DNA of 64,000 nucleotides from Halobellus inordinatus (lineage in GTDB: Archaea; Halobacteriota; Halobacteria; Halobacteriales; Haloferacaceae). The notes below the pieces were generated by a model. The model was not told where the DNA came from and made no database searches. It saw only the letters and a list, made by a program, of their open reading frames with translations. The position numbers were made by a program, and so were the translations under genes. Positions 48,233 to 57,148 of the stretch are shown here, in pieces; the stretch's first letter is position 1; each line of letters starts with the position of its first letter. The stretch lies in NCBI RefSeq assembly GCF_024464655.1, contig NZ_JANHAV010000002.1:124001-188000 (forward strand), written 5' to 3'.

Positions 48233-49966
48233 ATGGAGCGCAGCGAACTTCGCGACCGCGCCGCGGAGTTACCGACCGACCCCGGCGTCTATCAGTTTCT
48301 CGACGGCGAGGACGTCCTCTACGTCGGCAAGGCCGTCGACGTCCGAGATCGCGTCCGCTCGTACGCCGATCCGCGCGGCGAGCGCATCCGGCAGATGGTC
48401 GAGCGCGCTCGGTCTATCGACGTCGCCGTAACCGACACCGAGACGCAGGCGCTGCTTCTCGAAGCGAATCTGATAAAGCGGCATCAGCCGCGGTACAACG
48501 TCCGGTTGAAGGACGACAAGTCCTATCCATTGGTCCAGCTCACCGACCATCCAATCTCACGGATCGCGGTCACGAGAGATCCCGACCCCGGTGCGACCGT
48601 CTTCGGCCCGTTCACCGACAAGGGCCGAGTCGAGACCGTGGTGAAAGCGCTCAGAGAGACCTACGGCCTCCGTGGCTGCTCGGATCACAAGTACGCGAAC
48701 CGCGACCGCCCGTGTCTGGACTACGAGATGGGCCTGTGTAGCGCGCCCTGTACCGACGAGATCGACGCCGACGCCTACCGGGAGGACGTCGCGTCGGTGG
48801 TCCGCTTCTTCGAGGGCGAAACCGGCGTCCTTGCCGACCCGCTCCGGCGTGCGATGGAGAACGCGGCGGAGGCCGAACAGTTCGAGCGCGCGGCGAACCT
48901 CCGCGACCGACTCGATGCGGTCGAATCGTTCCACGGCGCGGGCGAGGAGGCCGTCTCAGCGCAGTCCGACGAACGAGCGGTCGACGTTCTCGGTGTATCG
49001 GTCGAAGGGGACACCGCAACCGTCGCGCGACTCCACAGCGAACGCGGCCAGCTAGTCGACCGCTCGCGGCACCGTCTCGACGCGCCCGAGGGCGGCGAGC
49101 GGTCCGCCGCCGTCCTCACGGCGTTCCTCACGCAGTACTACGCCGAGCGCGACTTCCCCGATGCGATCCTCTGTTCGGAGCGTCCGGACGACGACGACGT
49201 GACGGCGTGGCTCAACGCCGAGGGCGTCGAGGTCCGCGTGCCTGGCGCGGGACGCGAGGCGAAGCTCGTCGACCTCGCGCTCAAGAACGCCCGGAGCGGG
49301 CCGGACCACGGCGACGAACTCGGGCCCCTCGCGAACGCGCTGGGGCTGTCGACCGTCGACCGGATCGAGGGGTTCGACGTGAGCCACGCCGGCGGAAAAG
49401 CCGTCGTCGGCAGCGACGTCTGTTTCGTCGACGGCTCCGCCGAGAAATCCGACTACCGGCGGAAGCGACTCCCCGACGGCAACGACGACTACGCGAGTAT
49501 GCGCGCACTCGTCCGCTGGCGGGCCGAACGGGCGATCGAGGGACGAGACGATCGACCCGATCCCGACCTTCTGTTGATCGACGGTGGCGACGGCCAACTC
49601 GGGGCCGCGCAGGCCGCACTCTCCGAGACCGGCTGGGACGTGCCAGTCGTCGCGCTCGCGAAGGAAGACGAACTCGTCGTCACCCCTGATCGGGTTTACG
49701 ACTGGGCGGACGACGACCCCGCGTTGCACGTCCTCCAGCGCGTCCGCGACGAGGCGCACCGCTTCGCGGTCCAGTACCACCAGACGCTCCGCGACGACGT
49801 CCGGACGGTGCTCGAAGACGTCCCGGGTGTCGGCGCCGAGACGCGGCGGGCGCTCCTCAGGCGGTTCGGGAGCGTCGAGAACGTCCGCGCGGCGTCGACT
49901 GCAGATCTGATCGACGTCCCGGGCGTCGGCGAGAAGACGGCGCAGTCGATACGCGAACGGCTGTGA
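48233..49966 (+). CDS. uvrC: UvrABC excinuclease subunit C
   Basis: Makes the two incisions in nucleotide excision repair. 577 residues from ATG 48233 ([14 protein letters not shown]). GIY-YIG nuclease domain at the N-terminus ([23 protein letters not shown]; the catalytic region includes [17 protein letters not shown]). Then a UVR motif ([21 protein letters not shown], ~207), the RNase H-like nuclease ([20 protein letters not shown]), and the C-terminal helix-hairpin-helix repeats ([36 protein letters not shown]). UvrB is encoded at 1294 in the same window. Confidence 0.97.
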   Translation: MERSELRDRAAELPTDPGVYQFLDGEDVLYVGKAVDVRDRVRSYADPRGERIRQMVERARSIDVAVTDTETQALLLEANLIKRHQPRYNVRLKDDKSYPLVQLTDHPISRIAVTRDPDPGATVFGPFTDKGRVETVVKALRETYGLRGCSDHKYANRDRPCLDYEMGLCSAPCTDEIDADAYREDVASVVRFFEGETGVLADPLRRAMENAAEAEQFERAANLRDRLDAVESFHGAGEEAVSAQSDERAVDVLGVSVEGDTATVARLHSERGQLVDRSRHRLDAPEGGERSAAVLTAFLTQYYAERDFPDAILCSERPDDDDVTAWLNAEGVEVRVPGAGREAKLVDLALKNARSGPDHGDELGPLANALGLSTVDRIEGFDVSHAGGKAVVGSDVCFVDGSAEKSDYRRKRLPDGNDDYASMRALVRWRAERAIEGRDDRPDPDLLLIDGGDGQLGAAQAALSETGWDVPVVALAKEDELVVTPDRVYDWADDDPALHVLQRVRDEAHRFAVQYHQTLRDDVRTVLEDVPGVGAETRRALLRRFGSVENVRAASTADLIDVPGVGEKTAQSIRERL

Positions 49967-50064
49967 TGCGCCTTTGGGGTCCTGCGACCGCGCGAATATG
50001 GCCTGTTGGGGCGAACAGTCGACACACGTCCCTGCTCCCGCGCCGACGTGCCGAGCGACCGCTA

Positions 50065-50097
50065 CCCGGCGCGGGACCTCGTTTAGGTCACGCCGGG
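50065..50097 (+). terminator. Compound hairpin after uvrC
   Basis: CCCGGCG (50065-50071) pairs with CGCCGGG (50091-50097); inside it GACCT (50075-50079) pairs with AGGTC (50085-50089) around a CGTTT loop. About 100 nt after the uvrC stop. No T-run follows, so either a processed 3' end or part of an RNA. Confidence 0.5.
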
Positions 50098-50113
50098 CCT
50101 GGTCCCGGAATCG

Positions 50114-50142
50114 GATATAAACGCTCGGTCGGTGACCGACCG
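50114..50142 (+). promoter_or_regulatory. Orphan TATA box with 17-bp palindrome
   Basis: GATATAAAC at 50114-50122 is followed by CGGTCGGT-G-ACCGACCG (50126-50142), a perfect palindrome around one central base. It lies within the region between TATA and predicted transcription start (~50142). Palindromes at this place commonly bind repressors. The CBS start codon is ~85 nt further on. Confidence 0.5.
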
Positions 50143-50228
50143 CGCCTCCGCTCTGCAATGCAGTTCGCAGTGTAGTTTGGTACCACTAGGCAGAATCCTT
50201 AATAGTCCTTCCTGCACCAGGTCGAGGT

Positions 50229-50627
50229 ATGGACGACATCTTCGTCGCACGGGTAATGTCCTCGCCAGTACACACTGTCTCGCCGGACACGCTCGTCGAG
50301 GAGGCCGCACAGAAGATGCTGGACGCAGAGATCGGCTCGGTCGTCGTCGTCGACGACGGCCAACTCGTCGGGATCTTGACCAACACCGACTTCGTGAAGA
50401 TCGTCGCCGAGCGGAAGCCGAAGGACCAGACGCCCGTCTCCGCGTACATGTCCGACGCCGACGTCACGACGACGGCGCAGGTCCCGATCGCCGACGTCGC
50501 CGACTCGATGATCGAACACGGCATCCACCACGTGCCCGTCGTCGACGCCGACGACGCGGTCATCGGGATGGTCACGACGACCGACCTGGCGTCGTACATC
50601 TCGCATCTCGAAGCCGCGAAGGCGTAG
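50229..50627 (+). CDS. CBS-domain pair protein
   Basis: 132 residues: two CBS domains, the first around VMSSPVHTVSPDTLVEEAAQKML, the second near DADVTTTAQVPIADVADSMIEHG. Likely binds adenosine nucleotides or S-adenosylmethionine as a sensor; no effector domain attached. Free-standing CBS pairs often regulate IMP dehydrogenases or transporters in trans, but no partner is indicated here. Confidence 0.93.
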   Translation: MDDIFVARVMSSPVHTVSPDTLVEEAAQKMLDAEIGSVVVVDDGQLVGILTNTDFVKIVAERKPKDQTPVSAYMSDADVTTTAQVPIADVADSMIEHGIHHVPVVDADDAVIGMVTTTDLASYISHLEAAKA

Positions 50628-50690
50628 CCGGGCCGAACGACTGTCGCGCCGACGAAAAGACGTATTAGCGTCACTTTCGAAGCGCGTGGC

Positions 50691-51959
50691 GTGACTGGTC
50701 CCTCCCTCTCACGCCGTTCCCTCCTCCGCGGTGGCGCCGCCGCGGGCCTCGCCGCGCTCGCTGGCTGCGGCGCCGTGGCCGCCGCGGGGCCGTGGGCCGT
50801 CCCCGTGCCCGACGGGGTCTCACACCAGGACGTCGCCGTCGTGCGCCCGCCACACCGGGATGTCGCGATCGAGCACCTCCGCGACCTCCTCGAGCGTGCC
50901 GAACCGATCGTCGAACGCGCGCGCTCGGCTGGCGTCTTCGAGGGCGAACGGTTCCTCGGCTACGAAGGAAGCGTCGCGTCCGCGCGAGAGTTCCTCGACG
51001 GCTCGCACGCGGCCTCGTTCGATACGATCAGTGAAGCCCGGTACCACGTCCGGTACGTCGCCGAGACGTTCGGCGTTGCCGCCGCCGGCCTCGACGACGT
51101 GTCTATCGAGCTATCCGGTGCGGCACAGACTGGCCCGGCCGCGGGCATCGAAGACCTGCGCGGGACGCTCAGTTACGAGAGCGACGGGCCCGCGGAGACG
51201 ATGGTCTGGATCGACCTCGTGGAGTCGTGGCTCCACGCGGCGGTGATCGCCGGCAAGAACGCCGAAGTCGACCGCGACGAACTCGCAGAGAAGCCCGAAC
51301 GCGTCCGCAAGAAGGCGCTGGCTCGGGCCGTCCGAAACCACGAGCGCTCCGTCCGGTTTCTGAGCGACGCCCGCCAGTTCTATCGGACGTTCCGTGCTCG
51401 GCAGTCCGCTCCCGCGTCGATCGGACTCACGGCGGCCCGCGAGGCGTACCGCGAGCGTGCACAGGAGTCGTCGCACGACAACGAGTGGTACCACGAGCGT
51501 CACACCGACGAGGAGACGCCGCGCGACACCGCGTGGAACCGCCTCCTGACGCTCCATCCGGGTGAAAACAGCCTCGACGACGCCGAGTGGGCGCGTCGAG
51601 ACGGGCTCTCCGGGCTCGAAACGGTCCAACTCGCGGAAGCGGCCGTCGAATTCCAGGGCTTTTCGACCGGCCGTGACGCCGTCGAGCGGTTGCGCGGTCG
51701 CCAGTCGGTCCCGAAGCGACTGCTATTTGACGCGAAACGGCGGGCCGTCGACGGCGCGTATCGGATTGCCGCCGCAGGCGACCCCTTCGAGAAATGGCTC
51801 CTGCGTCGGGCAGCGATGTACCTCTCGAAGGGGGACCGATTCCTCACCGACGGCGAGATCCTCGACAACTATCCGCGAGCGCACGCGCTGGCCTGCTACG
51901 GGGTTGCGGTCGGCGTCGTGGACGCGATTCCGTCGGTCGCGAGCGTCGTGACGGACTGA
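50691..51959 (+). CDS. Tat-exported lipoprotein of unknown function
   Basis: 422 residues, GTG start at 50691. Tat motif SRRSLLRG (Arg8-Arg9), hydrophobic run and lipobox LAGC (Cys26). The mature protein is long, helical and acidic, with repeated charged stretches and no metal or enzyme motif that I recognise (for example EIARYHVRYVAETFGV-like patterns do not help). Probably anchored on the outside of the cell membrane. No close neighbours share its strand nearby apart from the CBS gene. Confidence 0.8.
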   Translation: MTGPSLSRRSLLRGGAAAGLAALAGCGAVAAAGPWAVPVPDGVSHQDVAVVRPPHRDVAIEHLRDLLERAEPIVERARSAGVFEGERFLGYEGSVASAREFLDGSHAASFDTISEARYHVRYVAETFGVAAAGLDDVSIELSGAAQTGPAAGIEDLRGTLSYESDGPAETMVWIDLVESWLHAAVIAGKNAEVDRDELAEKPERVRKKALARAVRNHERSVRFLSDARQFYRTFRARQSAPASIGLTAAREAYRERAQESSHDNEWYHERHTDEETPRDTAWNRLLTLHPGENSLDDAEWARRDGLSGLETVQLAEAAVEFQGFSTGRDAVERLRGRQSVPKRLLFDAKRRAVDGAYRIAAAGDPFEKWLLRRAAMYLSKGDRFLTDGEILDNYPRAHALACYGVAVGVVDAIPSVASVVTD

Positions 51960-52019
51960 GGCCCGTTCGAGCGGCGAAAAAACCAGGTGCAGGGAAGGTT
52001 CCGGCTGCTCCGTTCGGGT

Positions 52020-52934
52020 CTACGCGATCTTCTCGTACTGCTCTGAGAGCTTCTCTGCGGCGTCGTCCATCAGGTCCGCCTCGTAGTCGTCGAGGTCCCA
52101 CTCGACGACCTCCTCGACGCCGTCGGAGCCGAGTTTGACGGGGACGCCGAAGGCGGTGTCTTCGTAGCCGAATTCGCCGTCGAGCGCGATCGACCCCGGG
52201 AGGACCTCGCCGGTGTCGCGGAGGATGGCCTCGACCATGTGTGCGACGCCGGTCGCGGGCCCCCACTGGGTCGCGCCCTTCCGTTCGATAACGTCCATCG
52301 CGGACTCCTGAAGGTCGCCGAGGATCTCCTCGCGCTCGTCGGCGGAGAACTCGGGGTCCGTGCCGTCGACGCGGACCTTCGAGAAGACGGGGACCTGCGC
52401 GTCGCCGTGTTCGCCGAGGATCGTCGCCTCGACGTTCTTCACGGGCACGTCGAAGCGCTGGCTGAGCACGTAGCGGAAGCGCGCGGAGTCGAGGCGGCCG
52501 CCGAAGCCGATCACCTTGTGGCGGTCGCGGTCGCCGGACTCGTAGAGGTGGCGGTTCAGCAGGTCGACGGGATTCGAGGTCGTCACGGACACGAAGTCGT
52601 CGTTGTGCTCGGCGAGCGAGGAGCCGATATCGGCCATAATCGGCGCGTTGTCGCCCGCGAGGTCGATTCGCGTCTGTCCGGGCTGGCGGGGGATCCCGGC
52701 GGTGATGACGACGACGTCCGAACCGGCGGTGTCTTCGTAGGTGCCCTGTACGACTTCGGTGTTCGAGTCGTAGGCGATCCCGTGGTTCGTGTCCGCGGCC
52801 TGTCCGATCGTCTCGTCTTCCTTGTCGGGGATGTCGACGAAGACGAGTTCGTCTACGACGTCACGAAGCGCGAGGTTGTACCCGGCGGCGGCACCGACCG
52901 TACCGGCGGCACCGACTACACTGACTTTCGTCAT
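52020..52934 (-). CDS. mdh: Malate dehydrogenase (LDH-like)
   Basis: Interconverts malate and oxaloacetate with NAD. 304 residues, the size of the halophilic LDH-like MalDH. NAD-binding [17 protein letters not shown], Asp-rich [11 protein letters not shown], catalytic loop [13 protein letters not shown], and the active His in [14 protein letters not shown]. Arg-binding residues [10 protein letters not shown] fit malate rather than lactate. TATA region GCGTTTAATCG lies about 35 nt upstream on the minus strand. This is the well-known halophilic TCA-cycle enzyme. Confidence 0.97.
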   Translation of the reverse strand: MTKVSVVGAAGTVGAAAGYNLALRDVVDELVFVDIPDKEDETIGQAADTNHGIAYDSNTEVVQGTYEDTAGSDVVVITAGIPRQPGQTRIDLAGDNAPIMADIGSSLAEHNDDFVSVTTSNPVDLLNRHLYESGDRDRHKVIGFGGRLDSARFRYVLSQRFDVPVKNVEATILGEHGDAQVPVFSKVRVDGTDPEFSADEREEILGDLQESAMDVIERKGATQWGPATGVAHMVEAILRDTGEVLPGSIALDGEFGYEDTAFGVPVKLGSDGVEEVVEWDLDDYEADLMDDAAEKLSEQYEKIA

Positions 52935-53022
52935 ATCAGCCGAAACAGGGTTCGGAATTCGATTAAACGCTTCGGCTTCGCGGGTCGTCGGATCGCAGTG
53001 AAACAGGTGGACGGAACGGAAC

Positions 53023-53175
53023 TCAATTACAGTTCGGACAGGCCTTGATCTCCGCGCCGACGCCGCGGGAGATCCATTCTAGTTTGGTGCCGCAGTCCGA
53101 ACAGTACCCCGAACACTCTTTCAGTTCGTCGTGCCCTTTGCCACACGCACAGCTCATTCCGGGTGCGTCTTGCAT
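53023..53175 (-). CDS. 50-residue zinc-ribbon microprotein
   Basis: Translation from ATG 53175 to TGA 53025-53023. Nine cysteines are visible: Cys9 and Cys11 (CAC), Cys21 (KECS), Cys25 and Cys28 (YCSDC) and Cys46 and Cys49 (CPNC), with a Lys/Gly-rich middle ([12 protein letters not shown]). An alternative start is Met7 (MSCAC). Small proteins with CPxCG-type motifs are known as a large group in haloarchaea, several of them regulators of growth or motility. No exact function inferred. It is too small for routine gene calling. Confidence 0.75.
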   Translation of the reverse strand: MQDAPGMSCACGKGHDELKECSGYCSDCGTKLEWISRGVGAEIKACPNCN

Positions 53176-53520
53176 AGATGAAATACTCGACTCGGAGATG
53201 AAATAGCCCCGTCAGACGTCGAGTTTTGACCGACCGTGAGCGATCTTCGTCGAGTGAAAACGGACACCCGTACTCGGCAGAACGCGACGGGACTCCCGAG
53301 AGGGAACCGACCGGGAGTACGTCTCGCGAGTGAAATATCCGATTTCACGAGCGCGACGGGATTCGAACCACGGTCGCTCCTTGCAGTCGCTCCCTGATTC
53401 GAATCCCTTACGATACGGTTCGACACGCCTCGCTATTCTCGGCGGTCACAACGAGCGCGACGGGACTCCCGAGAGGGAACCGATCGGGAGTACGTCGCGC
53501 GAGTGAAATCTCTGATTTCA
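53176..53520. other. Non-coding region with repeat units next to tRNA-Arg
   Basis: 345 bp without a convincing protein gene. It contains the direct repeats described at 53283-53542 and, between them, 53370-53455 of unassigned sequence. The region is best read as decayed tRNA-linked DNA. Confidence 0.5.
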
Positions 53521-53542
53521 CGAGCGCGACGGGATTCGAACC
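53283..53542. repeat. 87-bp direct repeat carrying the 3' end of tRNA-Arg
   Basis: Unit 1 (53283-53369) and unit 2 (53456-53542) are 87 bp each, 173 bp apart, with only four differences that I count. Unit 2 ends inside the tRNA-Arg gene. Each contains two hairpins (ACTCCCGA/TCGGGAGT at 53465-53491; TGAAATC/GATTTCA at 53504-53520). The tRNA 3' end motif CGAGCGCGACGGG is found at 53521, 53452 and 53348, plus a shorter form near 53283. It could mark repeated integration at the tRNA, or tandem duplication. Confidence 0.75.
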
Positions 53543-53594
53543 CGCGACCATCGGATTAGAAGTCCGACGCTCTGTCCAACTGAGCTACGCGCCC
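53521..53594 (-). tRNA. tRNA-Arg (anticodon TCT)
   Basis: 74 nt without CCA. Acceptor arm GGGCGCG (53594-53588) pairs with CGCGCTC, with discriminator G. D-arm GCTC...GAGC, anticodon stem TCGGA/TCCGA around loop CTTCTAA, so the anticodon is TCT (reads AGA/AGG). T-arm GCGGG-TTCGAAT-CCCGT. All arms pair, so the gene looks functional. Its 3' end is repeated downstream. Confidence 0.93.
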
Positions 53595-53699
53595 TCGTGG
53601 GTAGGCACTCGGTGGGCAGTAAAAAGGGATGTGGCTTTCGTCGCCGGCGCGCCCGCGCGAGCGGAACTCGTAAGGTCGGGTGCCGTGAATCGACGCGTA

Positions 53700-54344
53700 A
53701 TGAAGGTCATCGGTACCGTCGGACTGCCCGGAAGCGGCAAGGGCGAGGCCGCCGCGGTCGCCCGCGAGGCTGACGTTCCGGTCGTCACGATGGGCGACGT
53801 CATCCGTGAGGCCTGCCGCGAGCGCGGCTTCGACCCCGCAGAACACCACGGCGAGATGGCGCGAACGCTCCGCGAGGAGGACGGCCCCGCGGCGATCGCC
53901 GAACGCTCGCTGCCACTGATCGAAGCCGAACTGGAAACCCACGACACCGTCCTCGTCGACGGCCTGCGCTCGGAGGTCGAACTCGACCGCTTCCGCGAGG
54001 CGTTCGGCGAGGAGTTCCTGCTCGTGAGCATCGAAGCGCCGTTCGAGACCCGCGCCGAGCGATTGCTCGACCGCGCTCGCGACGACTCCGACATCGACAG
54101 AGAGGCGCTCCGCGACCGCGAGGAGCGCGAACTCGGATTCGGGATGGGCGAGGTGATGGACCGCGCCGACGTCGTCGTCGAGAATACCGACACCCTCGAC
54201 GCGTTCCGCGAGCGCATCCGCGCGATCCTCGACCGCGACCTCGCGAGCGTCGACGACGACGAGTCCGTCCAGGTCGCGTCCGACGTCCTCGACCCGTCGG
54301 CATCGGACCCGAAACCTGAAGCGAACGCGGGTGATCACCGATGA
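53700..54344 (+). CDS. UPF0200-family P-loop kinase-like protein
   Basis: 214 residues from ATG 53700. P-loop GLPGSGKGEAAAVA, Walker-B-like strand with DTVLVDGLRSEVEL, lid-like RAERLLDRARDDSDI. Looks like adenylate-kinase or dephospho-CoA-kinase-type enzymes, and is annotated as UPF0200 in many archaea; the true substrate is not settled. Ends overlapping the next gene's ATG by 4 bp. Confidence 0.9.
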   Translation: MKVIGTVGLPGSGKGEAAAVAREADVPVVTMGDVIREACRERGFDPAEHHGEMARTLREEDGPAAIAERSLPLIEAELETHDTVLVDGLRSEVELDRFREAFGEEFLLVSIEAPFETRAERLLDRARDDSDIDREALRDREERELGFGMGEVMDRADVVVENTDTLDAFRERIRAILDRDLASVDDDESVQVASDVLDPSASDPKPEANAGDHR

Positions 54345-54760
54345 TCTACCGCGTGAAGGCTCGGATCGTCGCACCGGTCTGCGATACAGAGGTGACCGCC
54401 CGCGTCGAAGACGCCGTCCGGAATCTCTTTCCGAACGTCGAGTTCGAGCACGAAACGGGCGAACTCGCCGGTGAGACGCACTCGCTGGAGCGATTCTCCG
54501 AACGACTCCACGAACAGGAGATCCTCGACACGGCCCGCCGAGAGTTCTTCAAGCGAGCGGACGAGGACGGCTTCTCCTTCGCGCTGAAGAAGCAGGCGGC
54601 GTTCAAAGGCGTCATCAACTTCGCCGTCGGCAACCCCGACGAACTCGGCGACATCCAGGTCCACGTCACCGTACACGAACCCGACGTCGAGGCGTACATC
54701 GACCACGTCGCGCCGCCGACCGAGGACGGCCGTCCGGTCGACGTCGACGACCGCGACTGA
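54341..54760 (+). CDS. UPF0201/COG1325 RNA-binding-type protein
   Basis: 139 residues, translationally coupled with the kinase-like gene (ATGA overlap). Sequence MIYRVKARIVAPVCDTEV and TARREFFKRADEDGFSFALKKQAAFKGVINF match the archaeal COG1325/UPF0201 family, described as exosome-linked RNA-binding proteins in places. Pairing with UPF0200 is conserved in haloarchaea as far as I recall. Confidence 0.87.
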   Translation: MIYRVKARIVAPVCDTEVTARVEDAVRNLFPNVEFEHETGELAGETHSLERFSERLHEQEILDTARREFFKRADEDGFSFALKKQAAFKGVINFAVGNPDELGDIQVHVTVHEPDVEAYIDHVAPPTEDGRPVDVDDRD

Positions 54761-54805
54761 ACTGCGGCCCCAAGTCGTCCGCCCGGACCGAGTCGGCTCC
54801 GACGG

Positions 54806-55849
54806 TCAGACCGGCGCGAGCAGTATCGCCAACGCGGCGGCGATGAAGACGATTTTCAGCGCCGTGTTGACGACGATGACTTTCGAGCCGAAGCGCGGTC
54901 CCCAGATCCCGTACTGGAACGGGATCGAGCGCTTGAACGTCGAAACCGCGAAGGAGATGATCCCGCCCAGGAGCATCGTCGCCACCGCGGTCCGCGGCGT
55001 GAACGTCGACCCCACCATCGGCGCGATCGTCGCGGCTCCGGTCGTCGTGTCGAACGCGAAGACGCCAACCACCAGCAGCGACGCCGCCGGCAGTCCGAGC
55101 AGCGACGTCAGTGGCTCTGCGACGCTCGTGATCGACTGGACGTCTTGCGTTCGCACGAGCAGCGTCACGAGGACGTAGACGACCGCGAGCCGCGGGACGA
55201 TCCGCCGGATCTTCGGCCAGGTCTTCTCGGCCGCGGTGTGGAGTACGTCGGGGATCGACTCCGACTCGTCGTCGGTGGCGTGGTCCGCCGTCGCCGCACG
55301 CCCGCCGTCGCCGACTGCGCTCTCTGCGCCGCCGTCGGTCGTCACCGAGTCGTCCTGTCGATCCACCTCTGTCCCTCCCCGCGGGAGCAACACCGCGCCG
55401 GCGAGGACGCCGGCGATCGTAATCCCGAGCGCGATCGCGGCGCGCGAACCGACGTAGAGCAGTCCGACTTCGAGACCGAGAATCGGGATCAACACCGGCG
55501 CGTAGAAGGTGAAGATGTGCTGGACGAAGCCGAAGAACGTGTTCATCGTGACCGCGATGAGCGTCTCGGCGTCGTCGAGCCGTCCCGATTCGCGGAAGTC
55601 CGCGAGCATTCCGTACCCCGCCGTCGTCGAGGCGGCGGTGGTGACGATCGCAGTTCCGACCTCGTCTGGGAGGTTCGCGGGTCGCGTGAGGTACTTCGAG
55701 AACGTGGCGATCTTCTCGACGAGGCCGAAGCCGACGGCGACGTTGGCCAGAAAGACGCCGCCGGCGATGAAGACCGCGATGCGGGCGACTCTCGGCGCTA
55801 CCTCGACGAGCACGGGCCAGACGGTGTCGACGGCCGCTCCCGGTTGCAC
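54806..55849 (-). CDS. Nucleoside-recognition (GATE) domain membrane protein
   Basis: 347 residues, about ten helices in two nucleoside-recognition-type domains (for example TTAASTTAGYGMLADFRESGRLDD and GVFAFDTTTGAATIAPMVGSTFTP). A long acidic soluble loop (about residues 150-205) lies in the middle. GATE-domain proteins are related to transporters such as SpmA/YjiH, with unclear substrates. No partner gene beside it. Confidence 0.85.
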   Translation of the reverse strand: MQPGAAVDTVWPVLVEVAPRVARIAVFIAGGVFLANVAVGFGLVEKIATFSKYLTRPANLPDEVGTAIVTTAASTTAGYGMLADFRESGRLDDAETLIAVTMNTFFGFVQHIFTFYAPVLIPILGLEVGLLYVGSRAAIALGITIAGVLAGAVLLPRGGTEVDRQDDSVTTDGGAESAVGDGGRAATADHATDDESESIPDVLHTAAEKTWPKIRRIVPRLAVVYVLVTLLVRTQDVQSITSVAEPLTSLLGLPAASLLVVGVFAFDTTTGAATIAPMVGSTFTPRTAVATMLLGGIISFAVSTFKRSIPFQYGIWGPRFGSKVIVVNTALKIVFIAAALAILLAPV

Positions 55850-55925
55850 GTCTCACCCTCGGAACCCGGCGGACTAATCGGCGTCGGTTCACGGAGACGG
55901 GATGGCGGAGCAGCGCCGGCCTCGA

Positions 55926-56483
55926 TCACAGGAGCAGTTGCACGGTCGCAAAGAGGACCACTACCCCGAGGACGTCACAGGTGTTGGTCACGATCGGGAT
56001 CACGACGTCGTCGGGATCCAGCCGGAAGCGGTAGGCCACGTAGGTTACGGCGACCGTCACCGCGATCGCGAGAATCGCCAGCGCGATGCCTGATGCGAGC
56101 GAGATTGCGACGACAGTCTGGGGTGCCAACTGCGCGCCGCTCACGAGCGCTGTGAGCCCCCACGCGCCGACGCCGACGACCGGGAAGATCGAGACCGCGA
56201 GCGCGAACGTCGCGAGCGCGTTGCCGGCGAGGTTCTCGTCGCGAGGGTCGAACGAAAGCGTCCCGAGGTGGAACGCCGTCGAGAGCCGAGCGGCGAGGAT
56301 GCTTCCGAGGTTCCCGGCCGTCCCGATCGTCACGGGAACGAGCGCGAGCAGTGTCGGATACTGGAGCAACTGGGTCTCGAAGCGGCCGAGCACGAGGCCG
56401 CTCCCGACCTCGACGAGCGTCAGGACGAGCAGGATCGGCAGCATCGCCCGCGTGATCGCCCGAACGGTCCACTCGGTAGACAC
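55926..56483 (-). CDS. MgtE-type cation transporter, half-size membrane domain 2
   Basis: 185 residues with about five helices, starting at GTG 56483. Family motif PVTIGTAGNLGSILAARLSTAFH corresponds to the Mg2+ pore region of MgtE/SLC41. The cytoplasmic CBS and N domains are missing. Directly after the paralogous gene (TAA followed by GTG, no gap), so the two may form a heterodimer. Confidence 0.87.
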   Translation of the reverse strand: MSTEWTVRAITRAMLPILLVLTLVEVGSGLVLGRFETQLLQYPTLLALVPVTIGTAGNLGSILAARLSTAFHLGTLSFDPRDENLAGNALATFALAVSIFPVVGVGAWGLTALVSGAQLAPQTVVAISLASGIALAILAIAVTVAVTYVAYRFRLDPDDVVIPIVTNTCDVLGVVVLFATVQLLL

Positions 56484-57065
56484 TTAGATCACCTCTGCGA
56501 GCGCGAGGACGATCCTGACCGCCGCGAGCAGGAAGAACACGCCGAAGACGTCGCCGGTCGTCGTCACGAGCGGTCCGACGAGCGTGTCGGGGTCGCGGCC
56601 GCGTCGGTAGCCGGCGAACACCGCGGTGACCACGACCGCAGAGAGCGCGACGCCGGAGAGCAGCCCCGCGAGCAGCGCGATCGCGACCAGTACGGGGAGC
56701 GGCGCGACCGAGCTTCCGAGCAGCGAGAGAATCGTGAAGACGGCGACGGCGGCGAACGCCGACGCCAGGAGACCGTTCGCGAGCGCGGCCGCCACCGCCG
56801 ACTTGAGTCGTTCGTCGCCGCCGCGGACCCGCGGTTCGACGAGCCCCTGGTGGAGCGCGGTCGAGATCCGCGCCCCGAGCGAGCCGTAGACGTTGCCACG
56901 GGTCGCAAGTAGTGCAGGCACGAGCACGAGGAGTCCCGAGACGTCGCGCAGTTCCGCGCGCATCCCGCTGAGTACGACGCCGGCGATGAGGCCGCCGACG
57001 AGGCTCGCGGCGAGCGCCGGGAGCGCCTCGCGGTAAGCCTCGCGTGCGGCGTCCCGGACGGTCAT
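56484..57065 (-). CDS. MgtE-type cation transporter, half-size membrane domain 1
   Basis: 193 residues, about five helices. VPALLATRGNVYGSLGARISTALHQG is equivalent to the other gene's pore motif, with TRGN in place of GTAGN. No CBS domain. COG1824-like. Together with the downstream gene it likely makes a two-subunit transporter; the ion is not fixed by sequence (Mg2+ or another divalent). Confidence 0.87.
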   Translation of the reverse strand: MTVRDAAREAYREALPALAASLVGGLIAGVVLSGMRAELRDVSGLLVLVPALLATRGNVYGSLGARISTALHQGLVEPRVRGGDERLKSAVAAALANGLLASAFAAVAVFTILSLLGSSVAPLPVLVAIALLAGLLSGVALSAVVVTAVFAGYRRGRDPDTLVGPLVTTTGDVFGVFFLLAAVRIVLALAEVI

Positions 57066-57148
57066 ACGGGAGTCGAGAACGCGGGGGGTAAAAAATCGGG
57101 CGTGTCCTGGATGCGGACGCCGCCACAGACGCTACGTTCGAGTCGAAG

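Larger units (their letters stand above)
49967..50228. other. Structured intergenic region between uvrC and CBS gene
   Basis: 262 bp with no gene but unusually rich structure: a compound hairpin at 50065-50097 and a TATA box plus 17-bp palindrome at 50114-50142. A further AT-rich box lies near 50196-50205 before the CBS gene (CTTAATAGT). The middle TATA is about 110 nt from the CBS start, so it may drive an untranslated leader or a separate RNA. Confidence 0.5.

Noticed and set aside
49052-50158. A 368-codon minus-strand frame opposite uvrC
   Set aside because: Overlaps the conserved uvrC nuclease domains and shows no family motif.
53154-53426. A 90-codon minus-strand frame near the tRNA repeats
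   Set aside because: Covers the repeat unit and overlaps the start of the zinc microprotein; composition is that of repeats, not a protein.
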